Shown: one piece after another, positions 10,794 to 19,402 of the stretch
Position numbering within the stretch: position 1 is the stretch's first letter
How the letters are laid out: the number at the start of each line of letters is the position of its first letter
Source of the DNA: Acetivibrio straminisolvens JCM 21531
GTDB lineage: Bacteria; Bacillota; Clostridia; Acetivibrionales; Acetivibrionaceae
Assembly: GCF_000521465.1 (NCBI RefSeq)
Contig: NZ_BAVR01000035.1
Coordinates: 1-39,657, forward strand
Direction of reading: 5' to 3'
Length of the DNA: 39,657 bases
Position numbers and translations under genes: made by a program
The notes under the pieces: model-generated
Told to the model about the DNA's origin: nothing
Database searches by the model: none
Seen by the model: the letters and a program-made list of their open reading frames with translations, nothing else

Positions 10794-11633
10794 ATGATTA
10801 AAAAGGCAGTTGCGGCTTGTGTAATTGTATTTGTGCTGATTATACTGTTTTCAAGCATGTTCGTTGTCACTGAAGGTGAATATGTATGCATAATAAGGTT
10901 TGGTAAAATTATAGATACAAAAGACTCTGCCGGGTTATACTTTAAAGCTCCATTTATTGACAGTAAGTTAACCCTTCCCAATAAAAAAATACTCTACAAC
11001 CTTCCGGCGTCAAACGTATTGACAAAAGACAAAAAAGACATGGTTATCGACAACTATGTTATCTGGTATATATCCGACCCTGTGGAATTTGTTAAGTCAA
11101 TAGGTTATATATCGGAAGCCGAAAGACGAATTGATGCGGCGGTTTACAATACCGTAAAAAATACGATGGGTACTCTTGAGCAAAACAGTATAATCAACGA
11201 AAAACTGTCGGGCAGAGGGGAATTCGATAAAATTGTAACCGATGAGGTATCAAGACAGCTTAGCAGTTATGGCATTACAGTGTATGATGTAAAAATAAAG
11301 AAGCTGGATTTGCCTGTTGAAAATGAAGAAACTGTATACGAAAGAATGATATCCGAAAGAGAAAAAATAGCAGAACAGTACAAGGCTGAAGGCCAATATG
11401 AGGCAAACAAGATAAAAAATGAAGTAGACAAACAGGTAAACATTATTATATCGGAAGCTAAAGCCAGTGCCCAAGAGCTAATCGGTGAAGGAGAAGCCGA
11501 ATATATCAAAATTCTTTCCGAGGCATATTCAGGGGAGAAGAAAGAGTTTTATGAATATGTAAAAACCCTTGAAGCAATGAAAGCATCTCTTAAAGGGGAA
11601 AAGACACTGATACTGCCTATAAATCGCCCATAA
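10794..11633 (+). CDS. hflC: HflC-like SPFH/band-7 membrane protein
   Basis: A 279-aa partner of HflK. An N-terminal transmembrane helix (about residues 3-24) is followed by the band-7 domain with FVVTEGEYVCIIRFGKI and AGLYFKAPFIDS, then YDVKIKKLDLPVENEETVYERM and the ERMISEREKIAEQYKAEG coiled coil that is characteristic of HflC. ATG 10794 is preferred over an in-frame GTG at 10785 because GGAGGGTG sits 7 nt before it and the GTG lies inside that site. A terminator follows about 75 nt downstream. Neither ftsH nor nfeD is next to the pair. Confidence 0.88.
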   Translation: MIKKAVAACVIVFVLIILFSSMFVVTEGEYVCIIRFGKIIDTKDSAGLYFKAPFIDSKLTLPNKKILYNLPASNVLTKDKKDMVIDNYVIWYISDPVEFVKSIGYISEAERRIDAAVYNTVKNTMGTLEQNSIINEKLSGRGEFDKIVTDEVSRQLSSYGITVYDVKIKKLDLPVENEETVYERMISEREKIAEQYKAEGQYEANKIKNEVDKQVNIIISEAKASAQELIGEGEAEYIKILSEAYSGEKKEFYEYVKTLEAMKASLKGEKTLILPINRP

Positions 11634-11706
11634 CGAAATATTTTAAGGATATTAACGATTAATACTCTTTAGGATATAGAATTAAAAATATCCAAAAAAG
11701 AAGAGA

Positions 11707-11745
11707 AGTACTGTTTTATTTAATAATAAAGCAGTACTCTTTTTT
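11707..11745 (+). terminator. Terminator of hflKC
   Basis: Stem AGTACTG (11707-11713) pairs with CAGTACT (11732-11738), extended by an A/T-rich inner stem, and is followed by six T. Confidence 0.82.
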
Positions 11746-11775
11746 GTATATTTAGAAGTTTTGCGAACCATAATA
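11745..11775 (+). promoter_or_regulatory. Sigma-G/sigma-F-type forespore promoter of the ger operon
   Basis: TGTATA (11745-11750) and CATAATA (11769-11775) are separated by 18 nt. This matches the known forespore consensus (about TGMATA, 17-18 nt, CATACTA). The predicted start near 11782 leaves a 64-nt leader before the gerA ATG. The -35 overlaps the last T of the hflC terminator. Forespore expression is what gerA operons are known to use, so motif and context agree; there is no experimental proof here. Confidence 0.6.
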
Positions 11776-11845
11776 TGATTAGATATAGCATCCAAAGCTA
11801 ATATATATTTGAATTATGACTAGATTTCCTTAAGGAGTGTAATAT

Positions 11846-13631
11846 ATGGCGGATTTTAAAAAACTACTTAAAGATGTGTTTATTTTTAAAGAGCTACGCC
11901 TCAGGAAGAATTTATTTTGAAAGAGAAGGAGTCTGAAAAAATTCATGACGGCTTGAACGAGAAAGAAAAGTCTTCGGAGAAAGAAAAGTCTCCGGAAAAA
12001 AAGAAAAAAGGTTTATTAAAAAACCTTTTTCGAACTCATGCGATGACGAAAAGAAGGACGGCGATTCCGGCAAAGAAAGCGACAAGCCGGAAAAAATGGT
12101 ATATGTAAGCAAGAATCTTAATGAAAATATAAATTATCTTAAGAACAGATTTTCAATTCCCACCAATGGAGACGTGGTCTTAAGAGAGTTTGATATTATA
12201 GTGAAAGATAAAAAAATTTCCGCATGCCTTATATTCTATGACGGAATGGTTAACGGCATGCTCATAAATCTTAATATATTGCAGCCCCTTATGCTTCTTT
12301 CCAATTTAGATATAAAGGATAAGGACGGTGAAAAAAACAATATTTCAGAATATATTAACAGAAGTTTGGTAACTCATAACCAGGTAAAAGTATCCCGTGA
12401 GTTTGACGAAATTGTTGGGGAAATTAATTTCGGTGGTTGCGGGGTTTTTGTCGATGGATTGGATGTTGCGTATGCTTGTGATGTAAAGGGATGGCAACAT
12501 AGATCTGTAGACAGGCCAAACAACGAGATTGTTATTAGAGGTCCGCAAGAAAGTTTTAATGAAATACTTCGCGTGAATACTGCCCTTATCAGAAAGATTC
12601 TCAAAGATGAAGATCTTGTAGCAGAAAGTATTGAAATAGGAGAGAGAAGTAAAACTCCTTGTTCAATGCTGTATATAAAAGATATTGCAAATGATTCTTT
12701 GGTAAATGAAGTAAGAAGGCGACTTCAAAGCATTAAAACGGACTACATATTTGATACCGGAGAATTAGAGCAGTTTATAGAGGACAGTTCCTTCATGTCT
12801 ACTCCGCAAATAGTTGCTACGGAAAGACTGATAGAGTAGCATCCATGCTTGCGGAGGGAAAAGTGGCAGTGATTATGTCCGGAAGTCCCTTTGCTCTTGT
12901 TATGCCTACTACCAACAATGATTTGCTTCAGTCGGCGGAAGATGCTTATGTAAGGTTTCCGTATACAAACTTGTTAAGGATAATAAGGGTTATAGCAATA
13001 TTTATGTCGCTGCTTTTGCCTGGGCTGTATGTGGCAATAACCAATTTCCATCATGAAATGATCCCCACGGACCTTCTTTTTGCCATAGAGGCTTCTCGGA
13101 AAGAGTACCTTTCCCATCGGTTGTGGAAATAATCATAATGGAATTTGCCTTTGAGCTTATTCGTGAAGCAGGTCTTAGGGTTCCAAGCCCGATAGGTCCC
13201 ACCCTTGGTATAATCGGTGCTCTGATTCTGGGACAGGCAGCAGTGGCAGCAAATATTGTAAGTCCAATTCTCATAATTGTAGTGGCAGTTACCGGTATCG
13301 GATCCTTTGCCATACCGAATTTTTCGATGGGATTCTCCTTCAGAATCCTAAGATTCGTTTATGTTTTTCTTGCAGCTATAGCAGGTTTTTGGGTATTACT
13401 TTTGGTTTATTTGTGCAAAGTATTATCCTGTGTGATGCAAAATCTTTTGGAGTACCATTTATGGCACCTTTCGGACCAAAAACCAAGAGCGGCTTTCAAG
13501 ATCAATTCTTTAAGGCACCTGTTTGGAAGCAGGAAAAGAGACCTGACTTTTTAAATACTAAAGAAACTCAAAAACAGCCTAAAATATCACGTCAATGGAC
13601 ACAAAGACGTGACAGGAAAAAAGGCAAATAA
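11846..13631 (+). CDS. gerA: GerA-family spore germinant receptor subunit A (five frame breaks)
   Basis: GerA-type A subunits form the germinant-gated channel in the spore inner membrane. Five reading segments together cover one protein of 596 aa: a K/E/S-rich N-terminus, the soluble domain (YVSKNLNENINYLKNRF onward, RGPQESFNEILRVNTALI), MLAEGKVAVIMSGSPFALV, and the membrane part (NFHHEMIPTDLLFAIEASR, SPIGPTLGIIGALILGQAA). Breaks lie at AAA 11888-11890, T-run 12026-12030, AAA 12823-12825, GG 13098-13099 and T-run 13386-13390; one added base at each restores continuity. The tail after the last break reads FGLFVQSIILCDAKSFGVP, a typical A-subunit ending. ATG 11846 follows AAGGAG. It is the first gene of the operon. 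Confidence 0.88.
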
Positions 13632-13663
13632 AAATATTAAGTCATTAGGACAGGAGGACTTCT

Positions 13664-14772
13664 GTGGAAGGAAAAGTAATTTTGGGCAAGAGAGAAGTGA
13701 TATCACTTCAATTAATTCTCATATGTAATCAGTTAATTCTAGGATTTCCTGGTATTATGTCAAATAGTGTAGGAAATGCAGGATGGATCATGACAATTTA
13801 TGTTTCCATAATTGCTTTGTGCCTTTTTCTAATAATATCAAAATTTTACTCTGCGTTTGAAGGAAAAGATTTATTGGATATAGGAGAATTTGTTGGCGGA
13901 AATATCGTAAGAGTCATCGTCGGACTGATGGTTACGATAGATTGCGCTTTCATAATTTCAATAAAATTAAGAGAATTTACTGAGCATATAAAAATACTAA
14001 GCTTTACAAAATCTCCTGTTACTTTTATAATGCTTTTCTTTACTTTAGGAATGATTATTAGTGTCCATTTCGGCATAGAATCTTTGACAAGAAGTGCATC
14101 TATTGCTCTTCCGATTATTTCAATAGGAATCATAATAGTTGTTGCCGGTTCCATTAAAAATTTTGAGTTTTCAAATTTAATGCCAATCTTTGGCAAAGGA
14201 CCTTATGATATATTTGTGGGAGGGCTACCAAGAGTATCGATATATTCCGGACTAATTTCGCTTTTTTTATACCTCCTTTTATGGGAGAATACAAGAATAT
14301 AAGAAAAATCGGCATAACCGTAATTATTTTGTCCGGCTTGATCTTGACATTAGGAGTTCTTGCTTATTTACTTGTATTCCCATACCCTATTTCTGCAAAT
14401 AATGTTCTTCCTTTTTTTGAACTGTCAAGAATTTTGGAATACGGGAGATTTTTCCAAAGAATTGAGTCGGTTTTTTTACTTATATGGACGCTGTCAGGTT
14501 TGCTATATCTTAGTTGCGGATTGTTTTTTATAGTCTATATATTTTCAAAGACTTTTAAGCTGAAGTACTATAGACCTCTTATAATTCCTTTTACCCTGAT
14601 AATGTTTGCTATAAGTCTCATACCCGAAAGTCTGATGGAGGTAATGTATATTGATAACAAAATAATTAGAAGTTATGGCTGGCTAGTTCCTTTTGGTATG
14701 ACATTCGTTCTTTTAGCAATTGCAAGACTGGTGAAAAGAAAAAAGAGAGGGAGGGTTAAAAATGGGAAGTAA
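13664..14772 (+). CDS. gerB: GerB-family spore germination permease (one frame break)
   Basis: GerB subunits are APC-superfamily-like proteins thought to bind the germinant. The sequence is almost entirely hydrophobic, with about ten predicted membrane helices, and begins with the family pattern ISLQLILICNQLILGFPGIM. It parallels the second permease at 16267 throughout, for example SKFYSAFEGKDLLDIGE against SKLYSKFEGKDIIDIGG. The frame breaks near the T-run 14262-14268; adding one T gives SLFFIPPFMGEYKNI, matching LFLLPPFVKKSSVY in the paralogue. The repaired length is 369 aa. It starts at GTG 13664, about 6 nt after AGGAGGA, and overlaps gerC by 11 nt. Confidence 0.88.
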
Positions 14773-16072
14773 AACAAAGAGAACTTTGATAGTACTTATT
14801 TCTTTTATTATGTGCCTTTCCATGACAGGATGTTTTGACAAAAGAGAAGTTGACGATCTGGTTAATCCTATAGCTATTGGCTTTGACAAGGGACAAGGTC
14901 GTTCTATCAAAATGACTCTGCAGATTGCAATTCCAACCAAAGTGGCAGGAGGAGGAGAAGGCGGTGGAGGTGGCGGTGGTAAAGAATCTGTATCCTATAC
15001 AACTGTTGAAGCGCCGTCAATTTATTCCGGATTAAATATGATAAACTCTTATGTCAGCAAGCAGTTAAATATGTCACAGATAAAGGTACTTGTTTTCTCA
15101 GAGGAGCTGGCAAGGGAAGGCGTTGAGAAATATATAAATGCTCTTATGCGGGGAAGAGAGTTCAGACCAAATTCCTATGTGTTGGTTGCAAGAGGCTCCG
15201 GAAATGCTGCAGAAAGATATTTAAGGGCAGTAGAGCCGGAACTTGAATCAAATCCCGCAAAGTACTATGAAATGGTACTTAGCGCATATAGCTACACAGG
15301 ATTTTCAGCCAACACATCTCTTATGAATTTTTACAAAAATATGGTAAACGAAGCTTCTCAACCTTTGGCGGTCCTAGCTGATATAAGCAAATTTGAAAAA
15401 TCCGATGACATAAATACGGATAATTCGACATATAGAGAAAAAGGAAGAGATTTGCCGTTGGAAGGTGACTTCAAAGCGGGAGATATGCCCAAGGTAGGTA
15501 CAACAAAGTCGGAAATAATGGGACTTGCTGTTTTTAACGGTTCAAAAATGGTGGGAGAGTTTGACGGGGAAGAAACACAACTTCAGCTTATGCTGGAAGG
15601 AGATTTCGGCTATTCGTATGTTACAATACCTGACCCTTTGGTAGAAGATTATGTAGTTCTTCTTAATATAAAGCAAAACAGAAATCCCAATAGAAGTGTT
15701 GAAATAGTAAATGGAAAGCCCAATATAAAAGTAAAGGTTTTCCTTGAAGCAGATATTCTTTCAATACAAAGCGGAATTAATTATGAAAGCCTTGAAATGG
15801 TGAATATACTTGAGACTTATGCAGAGGACTTTTTCAAGAAAGGGATTACCAGAATGCTGGAAAAGACAGCCAGAGAGCTGAAAACCGATACAGCAGGATT
15901 TGGAAAAGAAATGAAAGGTAAATTTTTAACTTGGGATGAATGGATAGATTTCAATTGGATAGAAAAGTATCCCGACTCTAAATTTGAAATTAATGTTGAT
16001 TTAAAAATAAGAAGACCCGGACTTATGCTAAGGTCAAATCCCGCAACCGGCATTGAGGTAGGTGAAGAATAA
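14762..16072 (+). CDS. gerC: Ger(x)C-family germinant receptor lipoprotein
   Basis: A 436-aa lipoprotein subunit of the germinant receptor. The signal peptide ends in lipobox LSMTGC, followed by FDKREVDDLVNPIAIGFD, the standard Ger(x)C start. Further family marks are LNMSQIKVLVFSEELAREG, then MRGREFRPNSYVLVARG, and the C-terminal VDLKIRRPGLM. A glycine tract (about 10 of 12 residues, nt 14946-14984, interrupted by one Glu) sits in a surface loop of domain 1 and is encoded by GGN repeats, so its length may vary. ATG 14762 overlaps the gerB end; GGAGGG lies just upstream. Likely role: an inner-membrane-anchored subunit facing the space near the cortex. Confidence 0.9.
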   Translation: MGSKTKRTLIVLISFIMCLSMTGCFDKREVDDLVNPIAIGFDKGQGRSIKMTLQIAIPTKVAGGGEGGGGGGGKESVSYTTVEAPSIYSGLNMINSYVSKQLNMSQIKVLVFSEELAREGVEKYINALMRGREFRPNSYVLVARGSGNAAERYLRAVEPELESNPAKYYEMVLSAYSYTGFSANTSLMNFYKNMVNEASQPLAVLADISKFEKSDDINTDNSTYREKGRDLPLEGDFKAGDMPKVGTTKSEIMGLAVFNGSKMVGEFDGEETQLQLMLEGDFGYSYVTIPDPLVEDYVVLLNIKQNRNPNRSVEIVNGKPNIKVKVFLEADILSIQSGINYESLEMVNILETYAEDFFKKGITRMLEKTARELKTDTAGFGKEMKGKFLTWDEWIDFNWIEKYPDSKFEINVDLKIRRPGLMLRSNPATGIEVGEE

Positions 16073-16075
16073 ATT

Positions 16076-16252
16076 ATGATTTTCTTTTTGAGATTAATTT
16101 TGGCAATAATTCTTTTATGGATATTTGTAAGGACAATAAGTTACGGAAAATGGACATGGGATGAAAAAAACAGGCTTGGTGCTATTATGATTTTTGTTAT
16201 TGCACTGGCCGCTGTTGCTCTCCCTATATTAGTATTCTATATTAGGTATTAA
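16076..16252 (+). CDS. 58-aa two-helix membrane protein inside the ger operon
   Basis: A short intact frame (ATG 16076, stop TAA 16250-16252) fills the gap between gerC and the second permease gene, starting 3 nt after the gerC stop. It encodes two hydrophobic helices, FFLRLILAIILLWIFV and IMIFVIALAAVALPILVFY, joined by a charged loop (SYGKWTWDEKNRLG). Spacing, strand and absence of any promoter imply co-expression with the receptor. Small GerD/GerX-like or D-subunit membrane proteins are known in some ger operons (in B. megaterium, for example), which makes a D-type accessory subunit plausible. I do not recognise the family. Confidence 0.62.
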   Translation: MIFFLRLILAIILLWIFVRTISYGKWTWDEKNRLGAIMIFVIALAAVALPILVFYIRY

Positions 16253-16266
16253 AGGTGGTTTAAAGT

Positions 16267-17397
16267 ATGAACAACATTATTACTTTTGGAAGTCATGAAG
16301 CTATATGTCTCCTGATTACCATGATTTCAACAAAAGCCATACTGAACTTTCCCAGCACCATGGCCCAAATAGGAGGCCCTGCTGCGTGGATTTTGGCAAT
16401 ATATGTTTCAATCCTTGTTATCATAGCCTTTTATTTTATCAGTAAGTTGTATTCAAAATTTGAAGGTAAGGATATTATTGACATAGGTGGGATTTTGGGC
16501 GGAAAAGTTTTAAAAATCCTGACGGGAGTTTTAATAATAATTTTTCTGATTGCTTTGTCATCATTCTATCTTAGGAACTTTAGCGAAGAAATGAAAACCA
16601 TGGGGTTTACAATGTCCCCAATAGGATTTGTTATGTTATTTTTTGTGCTGGGCATGATTATAAGCGCCTATAAAGGATTTGAAGCTTTGATAAGGTTTCA
16701 GTCAATACTTGTTCCTATTACTGTAATCAGCTTTTCATTGTTTATTATTGCTCTCATACCGTCTATGAGAATTGACAATATCAAACCCATATTGGGTTTG
16801 GGGCCTTTTAACATCTTTGTAAAAGGAGCCCTTCGAATATCGGATTTTTCTGAATTAATTTTTCTATTCCTGCTACCGCCTTTTGTAAAAAAAAGCTCTG
16901 TTTATAACAAGGCGGGATTTGTTGGTCTGACAATTTGCTCAGTGGTATTGATAAGCCTTACCTTTTCGTTTGTAAGCATATATCCTTATCCGGTTTCAAT
17001 AGAAGCTTTGCTGCCGGCATATGAGCTTGCACGTATAATAAAATTCGGACGGTTTTTCGAAAGAGCTGAAAGTATTCTGGTTATTACTTGGGCAACCATA
17101 GCTTTTATGTATTTGAGTACATCGTTTTATTTTTTGCTGCATGTATTTAAAAAGACCTTTGATCTACAATATTTTCAGCCGCTTATAATGCCCTTGGCAC
17201 TGGTGATTATGAGTTTAAGCCTTATACCGAAAAGGTTAATAAGTTCCATCTCATTGGAAGCCGATGTTTTTAGGAGTATTTCATGGATAATAGCCTTTGT
17301 GCTACCTGTTTTGATTCTAATTATTGCAAGGGCTGTCAGCAGGAAAAAAGCAACAACTCTCCTTGAATCAGCAAGGAGCGTTATTGCTTTTTTATAA
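16267..17397 (+). CDS. gerB: Second GerB-family spore germination permease
   Basis: A 376-aa multi-helix protein paralogous to the gerB upstream (shared EGKDIIDIGG-type motif, the LILFP-like first helix with LLITMISTKAILNFPSTM, and the SIYPYPVSIEALLPAYELAR loop). Two B subunits behind one A and one C would let the receptor pair with either. ATG 16267 follows AAAGGTGG. The last ten codons run through a strong terminator hairpin. If one A is missing from the run at 17344-17349, the frame would instead stop at 17364-17366 (366 aa), so the annotated C-terminus may be artificial. Confidence 0.88.
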   Translation: MNNIITFGSHEAICLLITMISTKAILNFPSTMAQIGGPAAWILAIYVSILVIIAFYFISKLYSKFEGKDIIDIGGILGGKVLKILTGVLIIIFLIALSSFYLRNFSEEMKTMGFTMSPIGFVMLFFVLGMIISAYKGFEALIRFQSILVPITVISFSLFIIALIPSMRIDNIKPILGLGPFNIFVKGALRISDFSELIFLFLLPPFVKKSSVYNKAGFVGLTICSVVLISLTFSFVSIYPYPVSIEALLPAYELARIIKFGRFFERAESILVITWATIAFMYLSTSFYFLLHVFKKTFDLQYFQPLIMPLALVIMSLSLIPKRLISSISLEADVFRSISWIIAFVLPVLILIIARAVSRKKATTLLESARSVIAFL

Positions 17398-17846
17398 AAC
17401 CACTTGTAATAAGTTCTTGATAAAAAGAATGTAAAATAAACAGATGAAAAAGTATAATACCATGTCCAATTGGTATATCTAATATTTTCGGTATATTTCT
17501 CCAGTATCAGCTCAAAAACAGTTATTGCAGTAGTATAAACAACGTAATGCAGTGTTTTCCTCAGCAAACTTTTGTTTTCAGGATAGTAGAGGTTGAAAAC
17601 AACACAAATTGAAGGATAAACAAAGTATTCGAAGGTAAAACTGGCTTTTGTGGCGTTTGCAAACAACCTTATCGGGTATTCGATTAAATTGAATTCGGCC
17701 ACAAAAAGACCAAGCAGCCATGTTATCATCTGCTTAAAAGAAAAAATAACAATGGCTTCCCGTATTTTATTTTTGGGGATAAGAATTAACAGCAAAACGG
17801 CAGTAATAATCAGCGAGGATATTTCAATTATAGTCTCTATTCTCAT
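17175..17846 (-). CDS. CBO0543-family multi-helix membrane protein
   Basis: A membrane protein with about five helices, ending its recognisable part at TYYKWFYKK. It resembles the small CBO0543-type proteins of spore-forming clostridia and bacilli (about 160-180 aa; function unknown), with features such as ASFTFEYFVYPSICVVFNLYY and YTNWTWYY. I prefer ATG 17846 because GGAGG lies just before it; a second ATG at 17858 overlaps that site. The open frame continues 190 nt into the opposite strand of gerB2, through the shared terminator. A missing T in the run 17388-17393 would move the stop to about 17368 and give a typical length of about 160 aa. The 3' end is therefore doubtful. Confidence 0.6.
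   Translation of the reverse strand: MRIETIIEISSLIITAVLLLILIPKNKIREAIVIFSFKQMITWLLGLFVAEFNLIEYPIRLFANATKASFTFEYFVYPSICVVFNLYYPENKSLLRKTLHYVVYTTAITVFELILEKYTENIRYTNWTWYYTFSSVYFTFFLSRTYYKWFYKKAITLLADSRRVVAFFLLTALAIIRIKTGSTKAIIHEILLKTSASNEMELINLFGIRLKLIITSAKGIISG
17344..17393. terminator. Bidirectional terminator between gerB2 and the CBO0543-family gene
   Basis: A near-perfect 22-bp stem (17344-17365 with 17372-17393; two mismatches) has a short loop and T-runs on both strands. It lies inside the annotated 3' ends of both convergent genes. Confidence 0.85.
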
Positions 17847-18030
17847 TTCATCCTCCATGGCATAATCTAAATTTCAACAATAAAAAATATTTTATAAAAA
17901 TTAGTTTATCCCGACTGATTAATAACATAAAAGCATTTTTAGTCAATAAGGATATTTTTGAAGCTTTATTAAATTTTTGTTACTTTTTTTTACTGAATAT
18001 GAATAATATATTACAGTCGTGTTACAAGTA

Positions 18031-18059
18031 TTGACAAAAAGTGTTGTAAATTATATTCT
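18031..18059 (+). promoter_or_regulatory. Strong sigma-A promoter with no gene behind it
   Basis: TTGACA (18031-18036), a 17-nt spacer and TATTCT (18054-18059) form a near-consensus promoter. The expected start is around 18066. No reading frame longer than seven codons follows; the transcript would run into a hairpin and dispersed-element copy 2, ending near 18234. The region 17859-18337 holds nothing else I recognise. Confidence 0.6.
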
Positions 18060-18065
18060 AAATTT

Positions 18066-18234
18066 AACAAAAACGTCCATCATGCCACACAACATAATCA
18101 ATTAAAATCATAGGTTTGCCCCCTTTAAATTTTGACAGTTGCATATTTAAATGCACCTTTTTATTTTGGACTCTTGGAATGAAATGAAAGAGGCAAAAGC
18201 GAAGGGACTCGATGTTCCGAGCTTTTGCCTCTTT
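18066..18234 (+). ncRNA. Candidate small non-coding RNA ending in element copy 2
   Basis: Inferred transcript of about 170 nt from the orphan promoter. It contains a first hairpin (TGCAT/ATGCA near 18139-18156) with a T-run and then a perfect 14-bp hairpin (18187-18200 with 18221-18234). I match it to no known RNA family. The start, end and existence of the RNA are predictions only. Confidence 0.35.
18171..18234 (+). repeat. Dispersed hairpin element, copy 2 (longest)
   Basis: The first 39 nt equal copy 1 at 9660-9698. This copy continues into a perfect inverted repeat, AAAGAGGCAAAAGC (18187-18200) with its complement at 18221-18234. The same AAGAG segment can alternatively pair with the CTCTT at its start, so two exclusive folds exist. 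A T-rich hairpin lies directly upstream. Confidence 0.7.
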
Positions 18235-18304
18235 GTGTAAAATGAAATATATACGTTTGTATTAATTTGTGGAATAAAGGATTTGGAAATGAAAAATGAA
18301 AAAA

Positions 18305-18333
18305 CAAAAAACCTGTTCCATATTTGAAACAGG
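18305..18333 (-). terminator. Terminator of tRNA-Trp
   Basis: Stem CCTGTTCC/GAAACAGG (18312-18333, one mismatch) is followed on the - strand by a T-run, 4 nt after the tRNA 3' end. Confidence 0.8.
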
Positions 18334-18337
18334 CATT

Positions 18338-18412
18338 TGGCAGGGGCAGCAGGAATCGAACCCGCAACCAACGGTTTGGAGACCGCTACTCTACCAATTG
18401 AGCTATACCCCT
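18338..18412 (-). tRNA. tRNA-Trp(CCA)
   Basis: The reverse complement gives acceptor AGGGGTA/TGCCCCT, D-arm GCTC..GAGT, anticodon loop CTCCAAA (anticodon CCA, tryptophan), T-arm GCGGGTTCGATTCCTGC and an encoded CCA end. It is divergent from proC. Confidence 0.95.
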
Positions 18413-18550
18413 TCGACGCTTTTATAGTATACAACAGCTTAATTCTTATGTCAATGGTTTTTATGAAATTTTTTTTGTAATTTTTGCTCTTGTTTGTGGT
18501 AAGATAGAAAAGGACAAACTGACCTCAGTTATTGTTAAAGGAGGATAAAA

Positions 18551-19366
18551 ATGATCAATAAGATTGGTTTTATAGGTGCAGGTAATATGGGAAGTGCTAT
18601 GATAACCAGCATAGCAAAATCAAATATCATTCCGGCAGAAAATATTTTAGTTTTTGACGTAGACAAAGACAAGCTATCCATATTAAAAGAAAATACAGGA
18701 ATAACCGTCTCTGACAGTGCACTTGAAACTGTGCAAAAGGCAGATATACTCATTCTTGCAGTAAAGCCAAATATGGTTAAGGCAGTTCTTAATGATATAA
18801 AGCCGGCTATTGACAATAATAAAATACTGGTTTCTGTTGCAGTGGGAATACCGATTAAATTCTACAAAAAAATAATAGGAGAAGATAAAAAAATTATAAG
18901 GACAATGCCCAACACTCCTGCACTAGTAGGAGAAGGAATGACTTTGATGTGTTGCGACAACAATGTCGACGAAAAAGAAGCTCAGCAAGTAAAAAGAATA
19001 TTCGAGTGCTTTGGCAAAGTAGAGTTTTTGGAAGAAAAACTGATGAGTGAAGTCACAGCAGTTACCGGCAGCAGTCCTGCATATGTCTTCATGTTTATTG
19101 AAGCAATGGCTGATGCCGCGGTTCTTTCGGGAATACCGAGAAACCTGGCATACAAGCTCTCAGCCCAGGCTGTTCTGGGTTCTGCAAAAATGGTTCTTGA
19201 AACGGGTAAGCATCCGGGAGAGCTGAAAGACCAAGTCTGCTCACCGGCCGGAACTACCATTGAAGCTGTGAGCTCTCTTGAAAAAAATCGATTTAGATAT
19301 GCCATAATCGAAGCAATGAATGAATGTACCAAAAAAGCTTTAGATATCGGCAAAATGTACGATTAA
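18551..19366 (+). CDS. proC: Pyrroline-5-carboxylate reductase
   Basis: ProC makes L-proline from pyrroline-5-carboxylate using NAD(P)H. The 271-aa length is standard. The N-terminal Rossmann motif is IGFIGAGNMGSAM (residues 5-17). The ILAVKPNMV strand and RTMPNTPALVGEGMT motif follow. The C-terminal dimerisation domain carries VTGSSPAYVFMFIEAMADA and the family signature DQVCSPAGTTIEAV. ATG 18551 follows AAAGGAGG by 7 nt. rnhA follows 36 nt downstream. Confidence 0.96.
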   Translation: MINKIGFIGAGNMGSAMITSIAKSNIIPAENILVFDVDKDKLSILKENTGITVSDSALETVQKADILILAVKPNMVKAVLNDIKPAIDNNKILVSVAVGIPIKFYKKIIGEDKKIIRTMPNTPALVGEGMTLMCCDNNVDEKEAQQVKRIFECFGKVEFLEEKLMSEVTAVTGSSPAYVFMFIEAMADAAVLSGIPRNLAYKLSAQAVLGSAKMVLETGKHPGELKDQVCSPAGTTIEAVSSLEKNRFRYAIIEAMNECTKKALDIGKMYD

Positions 19367-19402
19367 GTTTGAAAATCAATTTGCAATACATAAGGAGCTG
19401 CC

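Noticed and set aside
11846-13631. Five separate small genes in place of gerA
   Set aside because: The pieces align end to end to one GerA-type protein, and none has its own convincing ribosome site.
18147-18434. 95-aa open frame on the - strand
   Set aside because: It covers tRNA-Trp and the hairpin element; no ribosome site.
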